Assembly: GCA_002591745.1 (NCBI GenBank)
Contig: PDLQ01000004.1
Coordinates: 62,001-126,000 of the forward strand
Origin: Lewinellaceae bacterium SD302
Lineage (GTDB): Bacteria > Bacteroidota > Bacteroidia > Chitinophagales > Saprospiraceae
Length of the DNA stretch: 64,000 nt
Reading direction: 5' to 3'
This document shows positions 57,072 to 64,000 of the stretch, piece after piece. Within the stretch, counting starts at the first letter, position 1. Each line of letters starts with the position of its first letter. A program made the translations under genes and the position numbers. The notes under the pieces are model-generated. The model was not told the DNA's origin and did no database searches. It saw nothing but the letters and a program-made list of their open reading frames with translations.

Positions 57072-57174
57072 AAAGACGCTAGATTCTGGACGCTAGACGC
57101 TAGAGTGAGACAATAGATGAAGGAGGCTTGAACGCTGAAATTCTAGTGTCTGACTTCTAATGTCTAGCGTCTTT
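57072..57174. terminator. Nested-repeat hairpin after the subtilase gene
   Basis: AAAGACGCTAGA (57072-57083) pairs with TCTAGCGTCTTT (57163-57174), with a T-run at the end. GACGCTAGA-like units occur three times on the left side and their reverse (TCTAGTGTC, TCTAATGTC, TCTAGCGTC) three times on the right, so several stem registers are possible. Confidence 0.65.
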
Positions 57175-57264
57175 TTGTTTCTGTGTTGCAACAATAAAAC
57201 AACCTCAGTCAATTTCATGAAGCAATAAGACTGAAGGGGTACTTATCTAATCGTGCCTAATCAT

Positions 57265-57327
57265 ACATGGCTACTTTGTTAGCCAAAATAAATTGATGGA
57301 TTGTTCGGACTAGCAAAGTAGCAATGT
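57265..57327. repeat. Dispersed repeat, outward-facing pair
   Basis: GGCTACTTTG (57269-57278, one mismatch, flank TTAGCC) and CAAAGTAGCA (57314-57323) face away from each other, opposite to the pairs at 1.7 and 35.8 kb. They lie in the gap between subtilase and MFS genes. Confidence 0.8.
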
Positions 57328-57330
57328 TAT

Positions 57331-58500
57331 CTATTCGCCAACCCTCCTCAGTTTTAAGATCACCCCAATCACCGCCGCCACAACCGCAGCCCCCAGCAAA
57401 AAAGTAAAGCTCAACCGCAGCGTCCCCCAGTCCGATAGAAAGCCGAGTAGCGCCGGACTGGCCAAGAAGCCCACGTAGCCCAAGCCAGCCACCACGGAAA
57501 TGCCCTCGGCCGAAGAAACGCCTTTGGCCCGCCCCGCTAAACGGAATAATTCGGGGATGATGACTGAAAAGCCAATGCCTACCAGCCCGAAGCCGATCAT
57601 GGCCAGCCAGAAGGTGGCTACTAGAACCAGTGCAAAACCGGCTGCGGCCAAGAGACTGCCCCCGATTACGATCTTAAGTGAACCGAAGCGTTCCGAGATG
57701 CCATCTCCTAAAAAGCGGCCGGTAGTCATGGTTGCTGAAAAGACAACGTAACCAAAACCGGCCACTTGATCAGTTACCGAGCCAACCACCTCTAGTAAGT
57801 ACAGCTTGCTCCAGTGCTCGATGGCGCCTTCACTTCCCATGATGATCACCGCCAGTAACGTAAGGCCTAAAAGTGGTTTAATGAGGCTGAATTTGAATTT
57901 GCCGCCTTCCCCACGGTCTGCTTTGCGACTCTGGTTCCGGTAGTAGCTACTAAGCAGTAAACCATTGGTCACCAAGACAAAAACGGCTACGGCCAGACTG
58001 TGGTAGACCGGTGCCGTAAACTTTGCCAGTAACAAACTGCCGATACCCGCTCCGATCACGCCACCTAAACTGAAAAAACCGTGGGCAGCTGACATAAAGT
58101 GAACATCATCCTCCAGCTCGATCTCCGAGACTAAAGAGTTCATGCCAATGTCGGTCAGTGAAACGAAGATACCACTGCAATAGAGGGAAACTACCAGAAA
58201 AGTGTAGCTGGTTGCTTGCACGGGTAATAGCATCAGGGAGGCAAAAGTTACTACGGATATAAAGCTCAGCCGACCCAGTCCGAGTTTGCGCAGCAAAAAG
58301 GACGAGGCCGGGATGATGGACAGCAGACCCATGGAGAAGGCAAATAGTGCCAGACCTAATTCACCGTCACTGAGCTCGAGTCTAGCCTTTACCGTGGGTA
58401 CGTAAAGCACCCAGGTACTTACTACGATATTTAAGGAAGCGAAAAGCCAGACGGGAGCGAAATAGCGGCGGTTGCCCAGGATGAGAAGTAGTGATTTCAT
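57331..58500 (-). CDS. MFS transporter
   Basis: 389 residues, about 12 helices with the two-bundle MFS layout. Features: DGELGLALFAFSMGLLSIIPAS at helix 2, SFLLRKLGLGRLSFISVV (a weak form of motif A) and SAAHGFFSLGGVIGAGIGSLLL. It resembles the fucose/galactose-permease-like and YbjJ-like groups, often sugar or metabolite transporters. The substrate is unknown. It is divergent from the AraC regulator 128 bp away, which probably controls it. Confidence 0.8.
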   Translation of the reverse strand: MKSLLLILGNRRYFAPVWLFASLNIVVSTWVLYVPTVKARLELSDGELGLALFAFSMGLLSIIPASSFLLRKLGLGRLSFISVVTFASLMLLPVQATSYTFLVVSLYCSGIFVSLTDIGMNSLVSEIELEDDVHFMSAAHGFFSLGGVIGAGIGSLLLAKFTAPVYHSLAVAVFVLVTNGLLLSSYYRNQSRKADRGEGGKFKFSLIKPLLGLTLLAVIIMGSEGAIEHWSKLYLLEVVGSVTDQVAGFGYVVFSATMTTGRFLGDGISERFGSLKIVIGGSLLAAAGFALVLVATFWLAMIGFGLVGIGFSVIIPELFRLAGRAKGVSSAEGISVVAGLGYVGFLASPALLGFLSDWGTLRLSFTFLLGAAVVAAVIGVILKLRRVGE

Positions 58501-58628
58501 AATAGTAGTTGATTACTCCTGCAAAGAGAAGGGCCAGCGCTAAGCATTGCTAGTAGGCAATATGCAATTGGTTGGACAAAATATTCAGTTAGTGAGCAAA
58601 TTTGGTGCCTAATGGTTAATTTTGGGCA

Positions 58629-59486
58629 ATGCAAAAGCTGAATTACGAGAATATCGTTGTTGGTGTCAACGCCTCAATGAAGGTCATGAACTATGATGCC
58701 ACTCATGACTGCGGTGTTGGTTGGCACCTGCATCCGGAATACGAAATTGTACTGGTAGATAAGGGAGCGGGTACCTTTCAGGTAGATACCAAGCAGATCA
58801 ATTACGATGATGGTCTACTGATTTTCCTGGGGCCGGATGTCCCCCACGTACACCTCATTGAAGCTCATCAGCCCGGCGAGCAAATGGCGGTCATCCAATT
58901 CGGGAGCGATTTTATCCAGCGCCAGCTGTCGACCTTCCCGGAGTTCAACGGGTTGATTAAATTCGTCGAGCGTTCGCGGAGAGTATTGGTTTTTGACCAA
59001 GGTGTGCAGCAGCGCCTGACTGAGCAATTTTTGGCACTGGAAAAACTGAAACCGGCAGCAAGACTACTTTCCTTTCTGAACTGCCTGAGTATTATGGAAG
59101 CCGCCACGGCCACGAATGAGGTTTTCTCCGGAGTGAATCAACTCCAGTCTCGCAAACCCATCGACGCTGAGCGATTGGAAAAAGTTTTTACCCTGGTTAG
59201 TTCTTCTTACGCCCGGTCGCTGAGTTCCGCTTCCGTAGCTCTCGAGTTGGGAATGACAACCAATTCCTTTTGCCGCTTCTTCAAAATCCAGACGGGTAAG
59301 ACATTCCTGGGCTTCCTCAACGAGTATCGTCTGGAAAGAGCCAGGGAATTATTGCAGCATACGGACCGTAGTGTCCAGGAGGTCATGTACGATTGCGGCT
59401 ACCGTGACGGGCCGTACTTCAGCCGTGCGTTCAAGCGATTTGCGGGCATGTCACCCACCGAGGCCCGGCTGGTATTGCAAGACTGA
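58629..59486 (+). CDS. AraC-family regulator with N-terminal cupin
   Basis: 285 residues: cupin sensor domain (about 20-110; WHLHPEYEIVLVDKGAGTFQ, LIFLGPDVPHVHLI), linker, then an AraC double helix-turn-helix domain (about 185-285; ASVALELGMTTNSFCRFFKIQTGKTFLGFLNEYRLERARELL and VQEVMYDCGYRDGPYFSRAFKRFAGMSPTEAR). Such regulators bind sugars or small organic ligands in the cupin and switch on neighbouring catabolic genes. Likely targets are the divergent MFS gene and perhaps the convergent sulfatase, which ends one base later. Confidence 0.92.
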   Translation: MQKLNYENIVVGVNASMKVMNYDATHDCGVGWHLHPEYEIVLVDKGAGTFQVDTKQINYDDGLLIFLGPDVPHVHLIEAHQPGEQMAVIQFGSDFIQRQLSTFPEFNGLIKFVERSRRVLVFDQGVQQRLTEQFLALEKLKPAARLLSFLNCLSIMEAATATNEVFSGVNQLQSRKPIDAERLEKVFTLVSSSYARSLSSASVALELGMTTNSFCRFFKIQTGKTFLGFLNEYRLERARELLQHTDRSVQEVMYDCGYRDGPYFSRAFKRFAGMSPTEARLVLQD

Positions 59487-61082
<1,596 letters not shown>

Positions 61083-61141
61083 AGTGGAAGATTCTGATCG
61101 AAGTTTGAAGGCACTTTTAAAAGGTCTTTTTGTGAAATTAT

Positions 61142-61197
61142 GGCATTGCAACTTTACCTTCGGTGATCGTCCCTTCGGTCATCGGAGTTGAAGTCAA
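61142..61197. repeat. Dispersed repeat split by a 34-bp insertion
   Basis: GGCATTGCAACTT and GAAGTCAAAAAAAG, which are joined directly at 39687-39714, are separated here. The insert contains two near-identical 12-mers on the reverse strand (GATGACCGAAGG and GATCACCGAAGG). The copy was probably split after it formed. Confidence 0.5.
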
Positions 61198-61233
61198 AAA
61201 AAGATTTCAAGAGGATGGATATATGATTAAAGT

Positions 61234-62037
61234 TTACTCCATCCGTGTAACTGCAATCATCTTATCCTCCACCAGGCGTACCAGCTCTACGTATCGATCC
61301 GTGCGCTTGGTACTCCGGTCGCGTTGAAGCGGGAGGTCCACTTTCACGTGTTCCACGAACTTACTGGGAGCGGGTTTCATCATATAAATATCGTCGGCCA
61401 GATAGACGGCTTCACTGATGTCGTGGGTAACAAAAATAACGGTGGGGTGAATGCGGTGCCAGATTTCCGTGAGCAGATCTTGCATCTGAAGGCGGGTGTC
61501 GATATCCAGGGCACCGAAAGGTTCGTCCATTAGCAGGATGTCTGGGTTGGCGATGAGGCTGCGCGCAATGGCCACCCGCTGCAACTGACCACCGGAGAGG
61601 GTCGGGTACTGGGCATATTTGTTCTCGTGACCAGCCAGGCCGACCAGTTCCACCATCTCGGCGGCACGGGCCAGGCGTTCGGATTTGTCTACACCCTGGT
61701 ACTGTAAGGGCAATGCGACGTTTTCCAGAACTGTCAGCCAGGGCAGACTGCTGTACTGCTGGAAAACCATGCCTACCCGGGGGGCTTCTTTTACCGGCTT
61801 ACCTTTTACCAATACGGTGCCAGCGGTGGGCTCCTGGAGTCCGGCAATATAGCGCAAGACGGTACTTTTGCCCGCTCCGGATGCACCGAGGATGACCACG
61901 AACTGCCCCTGAGCGGGCTTGTCTTCCACCAGGAAATCGAGTCCTTTGATGATATAGGTGTTGCCGCCGTCGTAGGACTGGTCGATGCCACGTAGCTCAA
62001 TGATGTTGTCGAGGCTGGTGTCGTTGAAATCAGGCAT
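61234..62037 (-). CDS. ABC transporter ATPase (nitrate/sulfonate/taurine type)
   Basis: 267 residues from ATG 62037 (MPDFNDTSL), which overlaps the permease stop by 8 bp; an ATG 51 bp upstream would overlap it much more. Walker A LGASGAGKSTVLR, Q-loop FQQYSSLPWLT, signature LSGGQLQRVAIARSL, Walker B ILLMDEPFGALD and H-switch FVTHDISEA are all intact, so it is a functional ABC subunit of the NitT/TauT (SsuB/TauB) type. It powers uptake by the adjacent permease; the substrate is not known. Confidence 0.93.
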   Translation of the reverse strand: MPDFNDTSLDNIIELRGIDQSYDGGNTYIIKGLDFLVEDKPAQGQFVVILGASGAGKSTVLRYIAGLQEPTAGTVLVKGKPVKEAPRVGMVFQQYSSLPWLTVLENVALPLQYQGVDKSERLARAAEMVELVGLAGHENKYAQYPTLSGGQLQRVAIARSLIANPDILLMDEPFGALDIDTRLQMQDLLTEIWHRIHPTVIFVTHDISEAVYLADDIYMMKPAPSKFVEHVKVDLPLQRDRSTKRTDRYVELVRLVEDKMIAVTRME

Positions 62038-63205
62038 TTTCAGTGTCGTTTTGGGTAGTGGGTTGGGCGAAACGCAGCAGGTACTCACCGTAGAGGATCA
62101 GCAGCAGGGCGGCCAGACAGACAATAAGGATGAACGGCCCCATGGCAGTCAGAGCACCGTCGGTTAGTGCGTTAATGAGGATGTAAAGCAGTGGAACACC
62201 CAGCAGGGTATAGAAACCCAACCGGCTTTCTTTCATGCCGGGGCGGGTCCGCTTAAAAGCCTTGTGGGGGAAAAGGCGGTGATTCATGTACACGAACAGA
62301 CGATCCTGTAAATAGCCGATCACCACGATAATGATCAGTACGGCATAGACACTGGGCATCTTTCCCAAACGGGCGAAAATGTAGAGTAATGAACCCAGCC
62401 CGGTATCCCGGTTCAGGGATTCGGCGATGATGATATAAGTCCAGCTGATGGCGGTCAGTACCCGGATATCGTCGATCAGTTTACTGAAAACGGAGGGTAG
62501 GTAAACCGTTTTGATCAATTGCCAGTCCGTAGCGCCCAGGGTAAAAGCGGTTTTGAGGTATACGCCCTCGGTCTCCCATACCCGCTGCATCACCACCGGT
62601 AATAAATAGACCATGATGCCGAATGCCAGGAAGCTGACTTTCAGTTCTTCACCGTACTCAAAAGCGGCGACGAAGAGCGGGAAAACCGCCGTAAGCGGAA
62701 TGTACCTCAATACATCGATCTGACGGGCGAACATGGCCCTTACTGCGGGAATCAATGCCACCGGGATGCCGATGATCACACTTAAGAAAACCGCCCAGAA
62801 ATATCCTTGTAAATTGCGCCAGATGGAGATGAGCGCGTTGGGTACGATACCCTGTGGTTTCCCCGTTTCCGGCCACCACCAGCTTTCACCCTGTGGCTTG
62901 AAGACCGTCGGAAAGGCCGCCAGCACCAAATGGGGTGGAGATAGCAACGGGTAATCTTTTTCGAATTCAGTGGCGTTGGCGATGGCGACACTATCGGCCC
63001 GCAGAATGGAATCGCGGGCGGCAATCTCGGCCGGATCCAAAGACAGGCTGGAGGGCGGGCGGGTATTGATCTCTACTACCGGCCGGTCAACTGCCAGTGC
63101 TTCGGCCAGAAGCCACCAGGCCGCCAGGAAAATGACCAGCCCCAGTACGCCGAAAAGCAGCTTTTGGGTAGAGTTATAGCGGTACTCCGCGTTGATGAGT
63201 GACAT
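62030..63205 (-). CDS. ABC transporter permease (NitT/TauT type) with extra domains
   Basis: 391 residues, longer than the usual 250-280. The first helix (LLFGVLGLVIFLAAWWLLAEA) is followed by about 90 periplasmic residues (PPSSLSLDPAEIAARDSI). The BPD_transp_1 core (about 130-310) contains the EAA loop YLKTAFTLGATDWQLIKTVYLPSVFSKL that docks the ATPase. Two extra C-terminal helices end in QPTTQNDTENA. It pairs with the ATPase gene by overlap. No substrate-binding protein gene is in view; the large periplasmic loop could partly stand in for one. Confidence 0.85.
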   Translation of the reverse strand: MSLINAEYRYNSTQKLLFGVLGLVIFLAAWWLLAEALAVDRPVVEINTRPPSSLSLDPAEIAARDSILRADSVAIANATEFEKDYPLLSPPHLVLAAFPTVFKPQGESWWWPETGKPQGIVPNALISIWRNLQGYFWAVFLSVIIGIPVALIPAVRAMFARQIDVLRYIPLTAVFPLFVAAFEYGEELKVSFLAFGIMVYLLPVVMQRVWETEGVYLKTAFTLGATDWQLIKTVYLPSVFSKLIDDIRVLTAISWTYIIIAESLNRDTGLGSLLYIFARLGKMPSVYAVLIIIVVIGYLQDRLFVYMNHRLFPHKAFKRTRPGMKESRLGFYTLLGVPLLYILINALTDGALTAMGPFILIVCLAALLLILYGEYLLRFAQPTTQNDTENA

Positions 63206-63344
63206 AATAGGTGGGTTTCGTGGGTGGAAGGTATAAAATCCCTTTCCGGTTTGCTAGTTGGTAAAGATAATTGTGATATTTGACCTCTTCTCTAAGCCTG
63301 ACTCTCCGTCGGCGGAGGAAAATATAACATAAAAATTTTACCTC

Positions 63345-64000
63345 ATTTCTTACTGGTTCTTTCGCATACGCTCCGCTCTGGCCTGGTATTTCTCGGCGTC
63401 TACCCGCTACGACCTGCACTCACCGTTGCTGGCGGATTTCGTGGAAAAAGTCGTCCGCGACCGTCGCCCCTACCACATCTACGAACTGACCGCCCAATTG
63501 CGGGAGTACTGGAAAAATCACCCCGGCGAAGTAACCACTTTAGAGCTGGGCGCGCCCAGTAAGGTCAGTTCGGCTAACCGCAGAAAAATCAGTGAGTTGG
63601 TCAAACATTCCGCCATTTCGCCGGACTGTGGCCGTATTTTATTCCGTCTGGCGCTCTGGTCGGAAGCGGAGACCATCGTGGAGTTGGGCACCAACGCGGG
63701 CATCTCCACCCTCTACCTGCATTACGCCGACCGCCGTGCCCAATTGCACACCATTGAAGGAAATCCAGAGGTGGCCGGTCTGGCGCGAAAAACCTTCGAG
63801 ATCGCCCGCTGTCGGGCAAGCCTGCACCAGTACGTAGGGACTTTCGAAGAATTACTGCAACCGGTACTGGATGAATTGGACCGGGTAGATCTGCTGTTTG
63901 TCGACGGTGATCATCGTTACCCCCAGGCCGTTGAGTACGTAAAAAATGCCCTGCCCAAATTACACGCCGGATCAGTGGTAGTGGTGGCAGACATTCACTG
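63345..64000 (+). CDS. Class I SAM-dependent O-methyltransferase (partial, no AUG start)
   Basis: The frame is open from 63333, after a stop at 63330-63332, to the window end and reads ISYWFFRIRSALAWYFSAS. STRYDLHSPLLADFVEKVV is the N-terminal hallmark of a Bacteroidota methyltransferase group. The Rossmann SAM motif I is TIVELGTNAGISTLYL, acidic motif II LHTIEGNPE, and the later motif VDLLFVDGDHRYPQAVEYV. No ATG, GTG or TTG precedes the conserved start; ATT at 63345 is the best available, otherwise the start is lost. The C-terminus is cut by the window edge. Confidence 0.7.
   Translation, partial: MSYWFFRIRSALAWYFSASTRYDLHSPLLADFVEKVVRDRRPYHIYELTAQLREYWKNHPGEVTTLELGAPSKVSSANRRKISELVKHSAISPDCGRILFRLALWSEAETIVELGTNAGISTLYLHYADRRAQLHTIEGNPEVAGLARKTFEIARCRASLHQYVGTFEELLQPVLDELDRVDLLFVDGDHRYPQAVEYVKNALPKLHAGSVVVVADIH

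Noticed and set aside
57072-57174. Possible CRISPR-like array of GACGCTAGA units
   Set aside because: Units are 9 bp, inverted on the two sides and followed by a T-run; it is a nested hairpin terminator.
1706-57323. Idea that the dispersed TGCTACTTTG repeat is just the -7 promoter box
   Set aside because: TACTTTG is one base short of TAnnTTTG, many copies point away from any gene or lie deep in genes, and real TACCTTTG/TATCTTTG boxes are found separately (14566, 18570, 40772).

Overview
The window comes from a Bacteroidota chromosome, most likely a marine Saprospiria/Lewinella-type bacterium (lineage inferred, not searched). The signs are: four secreted proteins ending in type IX secretion (T9SS) sorting domains with the usual YPNP/FPNP-type start; promoters of the Bacteroidota form (TTG, about 20 bp, TAnnTTTG); a short SRP RNA; and LptD/LptE, glutaminyl-tRNA synthetase and SUI1 of Bacteroidota type. 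No tRNA, rRNA, CRISPR array, integrase or transposase gene was seen.

Layout. 1-1.7 kb: a gene tail, a DoxX-like membrane protein, a flavodoxin-type oxidoreductase and a decayed membrane-protein remnant. 1.8-14.4 kb, all on the minus strand: a beta-1,3-glucan (laminarin-type) utilisation locus without SusC/SusD. In transcription order it encodes a clan GH-A glycosidase fused to an outer-membrane beta-barrel (broken by one in-frame TGA), a large surface glycan-binding lipoprotein, a GH16 lipoprotein, a 1134-residue cytoplasmic protein that I read as a GH94/149/161-like phosphorylase, a GH17 lipoprotein and a GPH-type sugar symporter. A coherent route would be surface binding and cutting, passage through the fused barrel, periplasmic trimming, symport, then intracellular phosphorolysis. 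14.58 kb: SRP RNA with its promoter. 14.7-18.5 kb: a GT-C glycosyltransferase and a MoxR/ChlI-like AAA+ protein. 18.6-34 kb, plus strand: small envelope proteins, LptE, a T9SS protein, kynurenine monooxygenase, RlpA, RuvB, a C-terminal processing protease, an Hsp70, a giant T9SS metalloprotease and SUI1. 34-45 kb: GlnRS, a T9SS sugar dehydrogenase, RarA, HutG, a NifU-like protein, NAD(P)HX repair enzyme, an MCE protein and an amidase. 45.3-57 kb: LptD, a helical-repeat protein, a SprB-like T9SS adhesin, a SPOR lipoprotein and a subtilase. 57.3-64 kb: MFS transporter and AraC regulator (divergent), sulfatase, an ABC ATPase/permease pair and a partial methyltransferase.

The most unusual signal is not a gene. 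A short sequence with core TGCTACTTTG (reverse CAAAGTAGCA) occurs 20 times exactly in 64 kb, where about 0.1 would be expected by chance. It has conserved flanks in two subtypes, lies in most of the longer intergenic gaps and also inside coding sequences, and sometimes forms inverted pairs around short palindromic DNA. I know of no described function. A second, 70-bp hairpin element at 9.1 kb has a diverged relative inside the 5' end of lptD, so this genome seems to carry small palindromic elements that can settle in frame within genes.
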